A stretch of DNA of 64,000 bases from DATESN01 sp035270785 (lineage in GTDB: Bacteria > Bacillota > Clostridia > Lachnospirales > Lachnospiraceae): the NCBI GenBank assembly GCA_035270785.1, contig DATESN010000072.1:17711-81710 (forward strand). The letters run 5' to 3'. The position numbers and the translations under genes were made by a program. Of this stretch, positions 34,147 to 42,557 are shown one piece after another (position 1 is the first letter of the stretch; every line of letters begins with the position of its first letter). The notes beneath the pieces are model-generated. The model searched no databases. It saw only the letters and a program-made list of their open reading frames with translations, and was not told the origin of the DNA.

Positions 34147-35028
34147 ATGAGTTTACAAGTAAACGACAGATTGTTTTGGCCTGGTGGAAAGAAAAAATCA
34201 CTAACATTAAGCTATGATGATGGAATAGAGCAAGATAGAAGGTTGATAAGTCTATTGGATCAGCATCGTGTTAAATGTACATTTAATTTAAATTCAGGTT
34301 TGTTAGGCGTCACAGGGACAGTGGCAGCTGGAAAAAAGGAAGTGTCTCATAATAAAATTGGAGAATTACAGATTGCAACACTTTATAAAGGACATGAAAT
34401 TGCAGCACATGGACAATATCATGAATCAATGTTTGGCATGGATACGGCAAGATGCGTAGAAGAAATTTTATCTTGCAGAAAAGGGCTGGAGAAGATTACA
34501 GGGAAGCCATTAACTGGTTATGCTTATTCCTTTGGAGTTTGTGATCATACTATTATATCAGCAATGAAGACTTGCGGAATTTCTTATGCACGTACGATAG
34601 AAGCAACACATAAATTTGAAATTCCGTTAGATTTTTTAAGATGGGATCCAACATGCCATCATGATGATAAAAACATTATGAAGCTAGCAGATGAATTTTT
34701 ATCAGATGAATTTAGCTTTTCCTTATACAGTCCTGCAAAATTGTTCTATGTATGGGGTCATAGCTATGAATTTGATCAAAATGAAAACTGGGGGCATATG
34801 GAAGCTTTTATTAGCAAAGTATCTGGAAAAGAAAATGTATGGTATGCAACGAATGGAGAAATATACGAATATGTAAAAGCGTATCAAAGACTACTATTTT
34901 CAGTTGATAGCTCAAAAGTATATAATCCCACATGCACATCGGTATGGCTTGGAGGTATTTTTACCAATGACAGTGTAGAAGTAAAGCCAGGTTGTGTAAC
35001 AGAACTCATTCCACCAATTAAGTTGTAA
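34147..35028 (+). CDS. Polysaccharide deacetylase-like protein (CE4/NodB fold), no signal peptide
   Basis: A 293-residue CE4-type protein. Motif 1 is TLSYDDG with Asp24-Asp25, and motif 2 is the metal-binding HEIAAHGQYHESM with the H-xxx-H pattern. Later segments LRWDPTCHHDD and YVWGHSYEFD carry further histidines. The enzymes of this family remove N- or O-acetyl groups with a divalent metal. Lack of an export signal suggests an internal soluble substrate rather than peptidoglycan or chitin. GGGAG at 34136-34140 fixes ATG 34147 over the longer frame from 34114. Confidence 0.82.
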   Translation: MSLQVNDRLFWPGGKKKSLTLSYDDGIEQDRRLISLLDQHRVKCTFNLNSGLLGVTGTVAAGKKEVSHNKIGELQIATLYKGHEIAAHGQYHESMFGMDTARCVEEILSCRKGLEKITGKPLTGYAYSFGVCDHTIISAMKTCGISYARTIEATHKFEIPLDFLRWDPTCHHDDKNIMKLADEFLSDEFSFSLYSPAKLFYVWGHSYEFDQNENWGHMEAFISKVSGKENVWYATNGEIYEYVKAYQRLLFSVDSSKVYNPTCTSVWLGGIFTNDSVEVKPGCVTELIPPIKL

Positions 35029-35093
35029 AGATGGAAAGATGGAAATAAGTTAACAAGGAAATAAAATATACATTAAAGAAGGAGCTAGAACAA

Positions 35094-36722
35094 ATGAGAG
35101 TTGAACTAAAAACATTTGAAAATTTAAATAGAAGCATGTATATCATTTATCCATCAGGGGATCGCCTGAGTTGCTATGAAAACACAATGATAACCATCGT
35201 TAGAGAAGATGATACAGATGAGTTGATGAAGATATTAAGTGAAGATAAGGATTTTGAAAAACTGGTAGATAGTCAAAGATTTGTAATGCTATTTCCAAAC
35301 CCAATCAATCAAACCTGGAATTGGAAGCTAGATGAAACATTGATAGACGATTTGGGGGATATCAATAAGCTTATTGATGAATTCAACTATCAGCCAGATA
35401 TGATGGATAGGGGAATTTATCATAATATGCATAATGCTAGATATTTCATAGGAGTAGGTACAGGAGCATCTATGATACATACACTTGCTGCATGCAATCC
35501 AACAAATGTTGCTGGAATCTTTACCATGGATGGGGAAATGTCAGACAAAGCTGTCAGCATGAGTAAAAAAAGTTCGGTTCCTGCCATCTTATGGAATGAT
35601 AGTCAGGAAACAGGGGATTACTTTAAAAAGGTAAATGAGACGAATGCTGGAGATCATGGTTTTTACTATAATACAATCAATGATGCAAAGATGGTTTATG
35701 AAGCAAAGAAGGCAGAAAGTAGCATCTGCCCTGAAACAATCCAGTATGCATGGGAACATCTTTTTTCAAAGGTTTGCCGTTCTAATTCCAGTATTTATGG
35801 AGATGTTGGTCCCAGAACTGTTCGGGATGATTATAAATTCATTGTACATGAAAATGATACTCAGCTTGGAGATAATAATAGTATGGAACATACGTGGTTT
35901 GAATATATTCCAGAGTCAGTAAAGATTAATACAGGGGAAAAGGTGCCTTTGCTTGTATTTAACCATGGGGGCGGAGATACTCCAGGAAATATCTGCAATA
36001 GTATCAAGCTACAGCTGGTTGCAGAGAAAGAAGGATTTATCCTTGTATATCCATGGAGCAGTGCAAAGTGGGGTTGGAATCATGATATGGTGGATGATCA
36101 ATGGGATGATGTTGCATATTTAAATGCACTGATCAAATATATGAAAAAAAAATATACAATTGATGAAACAAGAGTATATATGGGCGGATTTTCTAATGGT
36201 TCCGCTATGTCACAAGTTTTTGCCATGACAAATCCTGAAATCGTAGCCGCTGTATTTGCGAATAACACAAGATTCTGTCAAAATAGAAATACAAAACCAT
36301 TTGCAATCGCTGGGATGAAAAAAATGCAATATGATTATCGTATGCCGGTGTGGTATATGTATGGTACACGAGATGTGGAATATCCTGTAGTAAGAGGATC
36401 CGGGCAGCAGGTACAGTATGATTTCTGGAAATCATATAATCATATTATATGCAAAGAGACTCCATATATATGTGATGCAGCAATTGGGGGAGCTGGTGTA
36501 ACAGGTGATCAGGTAGAAGAATATTATCCGAATCCAAGATATCCAGAAAGAAAGTTTATCACCCATCGTTTTTATACGAATGATGAAAAAAAATATAATT
36601 TTTACAATTACACTTTGGTAGAAGGAAAAGGACATGATAGCCTTCCAGAAGAAGGGGGATTAGGTTGGGATTATATCAAACAATTCAGAAGAATGTCAGA
36701 TGGTTCCACGGAACTAATATAA
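35094..36722 (+). CDS. Fusion of a degenerate esterase domain and an active-looking PHB-depolymerase-like esterase
   Basis: 542 residues in two hydrolase-like halves. Residues 1-235 resemble the pseudo-esterase at 14590: the elbow is IGVGTGAS with glycine (Gly122) at the serine position, followed by AGIFTMDGEM. Residues 250-540 are an LpqC/PHB-depolymerase-like esterase: LLVFNHGGGDTPG, nucleophile Ser367 in GGFSNGSAM, acid in GTRDVEYP, and histidine in EGKGHDSLPEE. The C-terminal half looks complete. No signal peptide. GGAG at 35081-35084 precedes ATG 35094. It is the last gene of the island before rplS. Confidence 0.8.
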   Translation: MRVELKTFENLNRSMYIIYPSGDRLSCYENTMITIVREDDTDELMKILSEDKDFEKLVDSQRFVMLFPNPINQTWNWKLDETLIDDLGDINKLIDEFNYQPDMMDRGIYHNMHNARYFIGVGTGASMIHTLAACNPTNVAGIFTMDGEMSDKAVSMSKKSSVPAILWNDSQETGDYFKKVNETNAGDHGFYYNTINDAKMVYEAKKAESSICPETIQYAWEHLFSKVCRSNSSIYGDVGPRTVRDDYKFIVHENDTQLGDNNSMEHTWFEYIPESVKINTGEKVPLLVFNHGGGDTPGNICNSIKLQLVAEKEGFILVYPWSSAKWGWNHDMVDDQWDDVAYLNALIKYMKKKYTIDETRVYMGGFSNGSAMSQVFAMTNPEIVAAVFANNTRFCQNRNTKPFAIAGMKKMQYDYRMPVWYMYGTRDVEYPVVRGSGQQVQYDFWKSYNHIICKETPYICDAAIGGAGVTGDQVEEYYPNPRYPERKFITHRFYTNDEKKYNFYNYTLVEGKGHDSLPEEGGLGWDYIKQFRRMSDGSTELI

Positions 36723-36743
36723 AGAAAGTTTTATAAATAATGC

Positions 36744-36772
36744 TTGTATTAGGAACAAATATATGATAGTAT
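36744..36772 (+). promoter_or_regulatory. Weak candidate promoter for rplS
   Basis: TTGTAT (36744-36749), 17 bases, TAGTAT (36767-36772), in the 124-base gap before rplS. A promoter is expected here because rplS is cut off from its usual upstream partner trmD. About 65 bases of leader with short complementary segments (GATG/CATC, AGAG/CTCT) follow and could hold an L19 autoregulatory structure. Confidence 0.35.
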
Positions 36773-36846
36773 AAATCGTTGCGAATAAGAGATGGTCCTC
36801 TGTTACAAAAAGTAATAAGAACATCCAAATAATAAGGAGGCAAACA

Positions 36847-37194
36847 ATGAACGATATTATTAGAGAAATTGAGCTTGAACAAGTGAAAGAAAATGTACCT
36901 GCATTTAATGTTGGCGATACTGTTAAAGTTTACGGTAAAATTAAAGAAGGTGTTCGTGAGAGAATCCAAATTTTTGAAGGAACTGTAATAAAGAAACAAG
37001 GTGGAGGCAATAGAGCTACCTTTACAGTAAGAAAATCTTCTAATGGAATTGGTGTTGAAAGAACTTGGCCATTACATTCTCCAAACGTAGATAGAGTCGA
37101 AGTTGTAAGAATGGGTAAAGTAAGAAGAGCAAAACTGTTCTACTTAAGAGATAGAGTTGGTAAGAAAGCAAAAGTTAAAGAATTGGTTAAATAA
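36847..37194 (+). CDS. rplS: 50S ribosomal protein bL19
   Basis: Ribosomal protein L19, 115 residues, normal length. IREIELEQVKENVPAFNVGDTVKV, the RIQIFEGTVIKKQGGG loop and the ERTWPLHSPNVD segment are diagnostic. AAGGAGGC at 36834-36841 precedes the start. It usually follows trmD directly; here the transporter genes and the esterase island intervene. Confidence 0.97.
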   Translation: MNDIIREIELEQVKENVPAFNVGDTVKVYGKIKEGVRERIQIFEGTVIKKQGGGNRATFTVRKSSNGIGVERTWPLHSPNVDRVEVVRMGKVRRAKLFYLRDRVGKKAKVKELVK

Positions 37195-37206
37195 TAAAAT
37201 TGATCT

Positions 37207-37242
37207 GAGACAATTACTTCGGTGGTTGTCTCTTTTATTTTT
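37207..37242 (+). terminator. Intrinsic terminator after rplS
   Basis: GAGACAA (37207-37213) pairs with TTGTCTC (37226-37232); the loop contains cTTCGg. A T-rich tail runs to 37242. Confidence 0.88.
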
Positions 37243-37299
37243 TGTAAAAGTTTGATATACTACAATAGAATAAAATCAAACATACTTGGGAGACTAACC

Positions 37300-37887
37300 A
37301 TGGGGAAACACAAAGGGTTAAACTTTTATAAAAAGAAAAAGGAACTAAGCACTGCAACGATTCGTGAAATATGGAGTTGGATATTTATTATTTTTATAGC
37401 TGTTTTTCTTGCTTTTGTTATCATTTTTAGCGTAGGAATGAAAACAAGTGTAATAGGGGAATCTATGGAACCAAGTCTTTATAATGGACAAAATATATTA
37501 ATTGATCGTTTTATATATAATATAATATCTCCTAAAAGGGGTGATGTTATTGTATTTTTACCGAATGGGAATCAAAATGCTCACTACTATGTAAAAAGAA
37601 TTGTAGGTCTACCAGGCGAAACTATTCAAGTAATAGATGGCCGTGTTTACATAGATGGCAAATTCTTAGAAGAGGATGAAACAACCTTTGATAAAATAGC
37701 GGATGCGGGAATCGCTGTGAATGAGATTGTTTTGGGAAATGATGAGTACTTTGTCTTGGGTGATAATCGAAACAATAGTGAAGATAGTAGAAATGCAAAT
37801 ATAGGATCTATAAAAAAGAACACGATTGTTGGAAAAGCCTGGTATCATATGGCATCTAGTAAAGCTGGAATGAACTTTATTAAATAA
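37300..37887 (+). CDS. lepB: Signal peptidase I (first copy)
   Basis: Membrane serine protease that removes signal peptides from exported proteins. 195 residues: a basic N-terminus, one TM segment at about 26-48, catalytic Ser55 in IGESMEPS, general-base Lys99 in YYVKRIVGLPGE, and the late box FVLGDNRNNSEDSR. GGGAG at 37288-37292 fixes ATG 37300; the longer frame would begin inside the rplS terminator. It precedes rbgA by 26 bases, and a second signal peptidase follows rbgA. Confidence 0.94.
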   Translation: MGKHKGLNFYKKKKELSTATIREIWSWIFIIFIAVFLAFVIIFSVGMKTSVIGESMEPSLYNGQNILIDRFIYNIISPKRGDVIVFLPNGNQNAHYYVKRIVGLPGETIQVIDGRVYIDGKFLEEDETTFDKIADAGIAVNEIVLGNDEYFVLGDNRNNSEDSRNANIGSIKKNTIVGKAWYHMASSKAGMNFIK

Positions 37888-37913
37888 ATTAAGATGGAAA
37901 AGGAAGTATAAAA

Positions 37914-38768
37914 ATGAATTATCATTGGTATCCTGGTCATATGACAAAAGCAAAACGTATGATGCAGGAAGATATAAAGTTAATTGATTTAGTAATTGAG
38001 TTAGTAGATGCAAGGATTCCCTTAAGCAGCCGTAATCCAGATATCGATACGTTAGGACAAAATAAAGCAAGATTGATTTTATTAAATAAGTCAGATTTAG
38101 CAGATCCTAGTGCCAATAAGAAATGGTCTGATTATTTTAAGGAAAAAGGTTTTTTTGTTTTGGAAGTGAACTCGAAAAGTGGTGCAGGGGTCAAATCCGT
38201 GCAAGGAATTGTAAAAGAAGCCTGCAAAGAAAAGCTGGAAAGAAATAAAAGACGTGGTATTTTAAATAGACCCATTAGAGCTATGGTTGTTGGAATTCCA
38301 AACGTAGGTAAATCTACATTTATTAATTCCTTTGCTGGTAAAGCATGTACAAAGACTGGTAACAAGCCGGGAGTAACAAAAGGAAAACAATGGATCAGAC
38401 TTAATAGAGAATTAGAGTTATTGGATACACCAGGTATTTTGTGGCCAAAATTTGAGGACCAAATGGTAGGAATGAAACTTGCTATGATTGGTTCTATGAA
38501 TGATGATGTCATTCAAATTGATGATCTTTCCCTGAATGTCATTGAATATTTAAAAACAAGATATTCTAAGTACTTAAAAGAACGTTACGGTATGGAAGTT
38601 ATTGGAGAAGGTATTGAAGTTCTTGAGGCTGTTTGTGAATATCGCCATTGTTATAAAAAGGGTCAAGAACCAGACATCCAAAAAGCAGCAGGAATTATTA
38701 TAGATGATTTCAGAACTGGGAAATTAGGGCGAATTACTCTTGAGCTTCCAGAGGGGAGTTTAACATGA
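37914..38768 (+). CDS. rbgA: Ribosome biogenesis GTPase RbgA (YlqF)
   Basis: A GTPase with circularly permuted motifs, needed for late 50S assembly. G4 LLNKSD (Asn58-Asp61) comes before the P-loop GIPNVGKST and G3 DTPG. The N-terminal WYPGHMTKAKR signature and the C-terminal helical domain are typical. 284 residues is normal. The stop overlaps the second signal peptidase start (ATGA). Confidence 0.96.
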   Translation: MNYHWYPGHMTKAKRMMQEDIKLIDLVIELVDARIPLSSRNPDIDTLGQNKARLILLNKSDLADPSANKKWSDYFKEKGFFVLEVNSKSGAGVKSVQGIVKEACKEKLERNKRRGILNRPIRAMVVGIPNVGKSTFINSFAGKACTKTGNKPGVTKGKQWIRLNRELELLDTPGILWPKFEDQMVGMKLAMIGSMNDDVIQIDDLSLNVIEYLKTRYSKYLKERYGMEVIGEGIEVLEAVCEYRHCYKKGQEPDIQKAAGIIIDDFRTGKLGRITLELPEGSLT

Positions 38769-39304
38769 ATTCTTTAAAAAAAGAACTTTTGCACACAGGT
38801 ATTTATCTTGTCATTGTTTTATGTCTTACCTATTTAGTAATAACTTTTGTGGGACAAAGAACAAGGGTAATCGGTTCTAGTATGCAAAACACATTAATGG
38901 ATGAAGATAATTTGATTGTAGATAAGATTACCTATCGATTTAGTGAACCAAAGAGATTTGATATTATTGTATTTCCATATCAATATAAGGAAGATACTTA
39001 TTACATAAAAAGAATTATTGGACTTCCAGGGGAAACGGTTTATATTGATCAGGATGGTAATATTTTTATTAATGAGGTACTGTTAGAGGAAAGCTATGGA
39101 AAAGAAGTGATTCTAAAACCTGGTCTTGCGGCTTCTCCAATTATATTAGGTGGGGATGAATATTTTGTTTTGGGGGATAATCGAAATCACAGTTCTGATA
39201 GTAGAGAGCCTTCTGTTTCAAAAATTAAAAGGAATGATATTCTTGGTAGAGCTTGGCTAAGAATTTGGCCATTAAGCAAGTTTGGAATATTAAAACACCA
39301 ATAG
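38765..39304 (+). CDS. lepB: Signal peptidase I (second copy)
   Basis: A second type I signal peptidase, 179 residues. One TM segment is at about 11-30, catalytic Ser39 in VIGSSMQNT, Lys82 in YYIKRIIGLPGE and FVLGDNRNHSSDSREP. Translationally coupled to rbgA by a 4-base overlap. Two diverged copies this close are likely a duplication; each may serve different preproteins. Confidence 0.93.
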   Translation: MNSLKKELLHTGIYLVIVLCLTYLVITFVGQRTRVIGSSMQNTLMDEDNLIVDKITYRFSEPKRFDIIVFPYQYKEDTYYIKRIIGLPGETVYIDQDGNIFINEVLLEESYGKEVILKPGLAASPIILGGDEYFVLGDNRNHSSDSREPSVSKIKRNDILGRAWLRIWPLSKFGILKHQ

Positions 39305-39329
39305 AGCAAACATCTTTGGATAAGAAGAA

Positions 39330-40100
39330 ATGGACGTAGGGATGGAACAAAAGATTAACGAAATTAATAAAATCTATCAGGCAGCGGATATTACTATGCT
39401 GCCTGAATTTATAAGTAGATATGGATGCGATACTAGGCCGGGAGTTGTTACAATTCTCACAAAAGCGAGAAAAAAAATAGATGCCTTGGAAAAAGAAAAA
39501 AAACGTAGTTATCAAATGAGTTCTTTTGAAAGGGAATATGCAAGTTACAGCTATTTATGTGGAATTGATGAAGTAGGGAGAGGACCTCTTGCAGGACCTG
39601 TGGTAGCAGGTGCTGTTATATTAAAAAAGGAATGTTCCATTTTATATTTAAATGATTCTAAACAATTATCAGCAAAAAAACGTGAAGAACTTTATGAGAT
39701 CATTATGGATCAAGCAATTGCAACAGGAATAGGTTTGGTTAGCCCAGAGAGAATTGATGAAATAAATATTTTACAGGCAACTTATGAAGCAATGGGTGAA
39801 GCTATTTATAATTTAGGGGTGACACCCGATATATTATTAAATGATGCAGTTACTATTCCAAAAGTCAATATCAAGCAAGTACCTATTATTAAGGGAGATG
39901 CAAAAAGTATTTCGATTGCAGCAGCTAGTATTATAGCTAAAGTCACAAGGGATAAATTGATGATTCAATATGACGAGATTATGCCGGAATATGGATTTGC
40001 TTCAAACAAGGGGTATGGATCTGCGATGCACATAGAAGCACTTAAAAAATATGGTCCTACACCAATTCACAGAAGAAGTTTTATTAAAAACTTTATATAA
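39330..40100 (+). CDS. rnhB: Ribonuclease HII
   Basis: Removes ribonucleotides from RNA-DNA hybrids. 256 residues: an N-terminal extension of about 70 residues, as in Bacillus RnhB, then GIDEVGRGPLAGPVVAGAV with the first Asp-Glu pair, LNDSKQLS, ILLNDAVTI and the ASIIAKVTRD box. ATG 39342 is an alternative start; neither has a strong ribosome binding site. Confidence 0.95.
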   Translation: MDVGMEQKINEINKIYQAADITMLPEFISRYGCDTRPGVVTILTKARKKIDALEKEKKRSYQMSSFEREYASYSYLCGIDEVGRGPLAGPVVAGAVILKKECSILYLNDSKQLSAKKREELYEIIMDQAIATGIGLVSPERIDEINILQATYEAMGEAIYNLGVTPDILLNDAVTIPKVNIKQVPIIKGDAKSISIAAASIIAKVTRDKLMIQYDEIMPEYGFASNKGYGSAMHIEALKKYGPTPIHRRSFIKNFI

Positions 40101-40140
40101 AAATAATTTTTGCAGAGATACGAGTTAGATAGGTGATAAT

Positions 40141-41820
40141 ATGGGATTTTCATTATCGGATTTTTTTCAATACAATAAATCGACAGATGGTTCCGCTAAT
40201 AAGGGAACTGTTTTGGTTGGAGATAATGCCAAAAATTACAAGGTTGTCAGTCAAATCAGAAATCTCATGCCAGGTCAAAACATTAGTGGAGAAGTTGTTG
40301 CGATTCATGATCATGAAGTACAGATTGCACTAGATAAGGATACCATTTTAATGGCACGTCTTGATAGAAACCTGGATATTGCTTTGGGGCAAACAGTAAC
40401 CTTTGAAGTGAGTAATGTTTCCAAGTCACAAATTGCATTAAGACCTTTATTTACCAATATGTCCAATGATCCAAACCTTCTAAAAGCATTAAGTGCTGCA
40501 AAAATACCGGTGAATGATTCTACCATATTAATGGTATCCACAATGATGGAAGAAGGGATGTCAATTGATAAACAATCACTATTAAACATGTACAAAGACA
40601 TCATGACGTTTCCTCAAAATAATGCAGAATCTATTGTTCAAATAAAGCAGTTAAACATTCCTATCACAGAGGATAGTTTACTTCAATTGGAAAATTATAA
40701 AAATAATAATTATCAATTATTAAATAGTGTTATTGATGTAACTAATGAGATTCTTCCTTTATTTCATGATTTACTTCAGGAAGGGAACGAAAAGGATGCT
40801 GTTTTTTTAGCACGTAACTTTATTCAAACTTTTTCCTTAGAAGAAGATTCGCCTTTACCAACTGTAAAAAACAATACGCCATTAACAACTATTTCAGATC
40901 ATACAATGCTCCAAAACCCAATATTGAATAAGGAACAGGTTTCTTTCAATGATAGTAATCATCTAAATCGGGATTCTTTTGTGGAAGAAACAAAAATTGA
41001 GAGTTTACTAAGCCCCAAGGAAAGAATGCAACTGGCACTAAATTTAGAGCAGATTGGGTTACCAAAAAACCTTTCGGTAATGATAAAACAAGGAAATCTG
41101 ACTTCAAATCAAATTTTGCAAGTAGTCAATCAATTAGTAGAAGAACCATTATTAGAAAAGAGTCAAGGAATAAAAAGTTTATTAGGATCCACGGAATTTA
41201 TAAACATACTTAAATCTGAAATTACCAATCAATGGTTAATGAATCCAAAAAAGATTGCGAAAGAAGGTTCTGTTGGAGAACAGTATCAAAAGATAAGTCA
41301 ACAAACAAGTAAAATGATAGAAGCCTTAAATGACATTTCAAAAATGGATAGTTCTCTTATGAAAAGTGTAACAAATATACAAGGAAATGTTGACTTTATA
41401 AATCAATTAAATCAAATGTTTACCTATGTACAACTTCCATTAAAACTAAGTCAGCAGAATGCCAATGGGGATTTATATGTATATACAAATAAGAAAAATC
41501 TAGCAGATGAGGACGGAAATATAAGCGCCTTTCTTCATTTGGACATGGATCATCTGGGCACAATGGATATTTATGTGTCTATGCAAAAGAAAGACGTGAA
41601 TACGAAGTTTTATTTACAAGATAATGAAACCATTGATTTTATTCAAAATCATATTCATACCTTAAATGAAAAGTTACAAAAAAGGGGATATCATATGACA
41701 TCTGAGATGGTAATCAAGGAAAAGCAAGTAAAAATAATGGAAGTAATACTTCAGAAAGAAGAAAACAAAGGTAATGTACCTACATTACTGAGTAAGTATT
41801 CCTTTGATGTTAGAGCATAG
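40141..41820 (+). CDS. Putative FliK-like (hook-length control C-terminal domain) protein
   Basis: A 559-residue soluble protein. Residues 35-100 (VVSQIRNLMPGQNISGEVVAIHD, then TVTFEVSNVSKSQIALRPL) look like an OB-type N-terminal domain. The last 120 residues (LHLDMDHLGTMDIYVSMQ, then IHTLNEKLQKRGYHMTSEMVIKE) match the pattern of the FliK C-terminal domain. The middle is low-complexity and helical. It is followed by an FlhB-tail-like gene, and a hook-length/export-gate pair would make sense, but no other flagellar gene is in the window. The assignment is by pattern only. Confidence 0.6.
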   Translation: MGFSLSDFFQYNKSTDGSANKGTVLVGDNAKNYKVVSQIRNLMPGQNISGEVVAIHDHEVQIALDKDTILMARLDRNLDIALGQTVTFEVSNVSKSQIALRPLFTNMSNDPNLLKALSAAKIPVNDSTILMVSTMMEEGMSIDKQSLLNMYKDIMTFPQNNAESIVQIKQLNIPITEDSLLQLENYKNNNYQLLNSVIDVTNEILPLFHDLLQEGNEKDAVFLARNFIQTFSLEEDSPLPTVKNNTPLTTISDHTMLQNPILNKEQVSFNDSNHLNRDSFVEETKIESLLSPKERMQLALNLEQIGLPKNLSVMIKQGNLTSNQILQVVNQLVEEPLLEKSQGIKSLLGSTEFINILKSEITNQWLMNPKKIAKEGSVGEQYQKISQQTSKMIEALNDISKMDSSLMKSVTNIQGNVDFINQLNQMFTYVQLPLKLSQQNANGDLYVYTNKKNLADEDGNISAFLHLDMDHLGTMDIYVSMQKKDVNTKFYLQDNETIDFIQNHIHTLNEKLQKRGYHMTSEMVIKEKQVKIMEVILQKEENKGNVPTLLSKYSFDVRA

Positions 41821-41830
41821 GAGGAATTTC

Positions 41831-42112
41831 ATGGAAGAAGGAAAAAAGCCAAAACTAAAACAAGCCATCGCATTAGAGTATGATTTGGAAGATCAAGCAC
41901 CAACGGTGATTGCCTCTGGAAGGGGTGCATTAGCCGAGCGGATTATTGAAAAAGCACAACAAGCAAATGTTCCAATTCATCAAGACGGTAAATTGGCTAA
42001 TACATTATCAAAGCTAGAAATTGGAGATATGATTCCACCAGAATTATATGAGGTTGTAGCAGAAATATTAGTTTTTGTTGATGCGATGGATCATATAAAA
42101 AGTAAGATGTAA
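41831..42112 (+). CDS. FlhB C-terminal-like protein (YlqH type)
   Basis: A 93-residue protein resembling the cytoplasmic tail of the FlhB/EscU export-gate family (AIALEYDLEDQAPTVIASGRG, AERIIEKAQQANVPIHQD, IPPELYEVVAEILVFV). The NPTH autocleavage motif and all membrane segments are absent. The same kind of stand-alone tail (YlqH) sits next to rnhB in Bacillus subtilis. AGGAGG at 41819-41824 fixes ATG 41831. Confidence 0.85.
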   Translation: MEEGKKPKLKQAIALEYDLEDQAPTVIASGRGALAERIIEKAQQANVPIHQDGKLANTLSKLEIGDMIPPELYEVVAEILVFVDAMDHIKSKM

Positions 42113-42168
42113 AAATGTATGCTTTTTCTTTTGCCTGGAGAGAGGTAATCAAAGAAAAAGGTGATGAA

Positions 42169-42528
42169 ATGAATAAACGAACAATAGGAACAGATTATGA
42201 AAGAAAGGCAGCCACCTATTTAAAAGAAAATGGTATGAGAATAGTAGAATCTAACTTTCGAAATAGACAAGGAGAAATTGATATTATTGGATATCATAAT
42301 CAGTGTCTAGTTTTTTCTGAAGTGAAATATAGAAAAAATGGTAATTTAGGATTCCCTTCAGAAGCAGTTGATATTCGAAAACAAAGAATCATTTGCAAAG
42401 TTGCAGATTATTATAGATTCATACATCACATAGGAAGTGATTTATCCATGCGCTACGATGTGGTTGCAATCTGTGGAGAAGAAATAAAATGGTATCAGAA
42501 TGCATTTTATCATATTGGTAATTATTAA
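42169..42528 (+). CDS. YraN/UPF0102 endonuclease-like protein
   Basis: A 119-residue member of UPF0102, a predicted Holliday-junction-resolvase-like nuclease fold. GTDYERKAATYL, the RQGEIDIIG box with conserved Glu-x-Asp and the VFSEVKYRK box are visible. It usually follows rnhB. GGTG at 42160-42163 supports ATG 42169; a longer frame begins at 42115 without a ribosome binding site. Confidence 0.9.
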   Translation: MNKRTIGTDYERKAATYLKENGMRIVESNFRNRQGEIDIIGYHNQCLVFSEVKYRKNGNLGFPSEAVDIRKQRIICKVADYYRFIHHIGSDLSMRYDVVAICGEEIKWYQNAFYHIGNY

Positions 42529-42557
42529 ATGATAAAGGGCAGATAGGCAGGTGAAAT

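Noticed and set aside
37222..37299. N-terminal extension of the first signal peptidase
   Set aside because: It would start within the rplS terminator; ATG 37300 has a good ribosome binding site.
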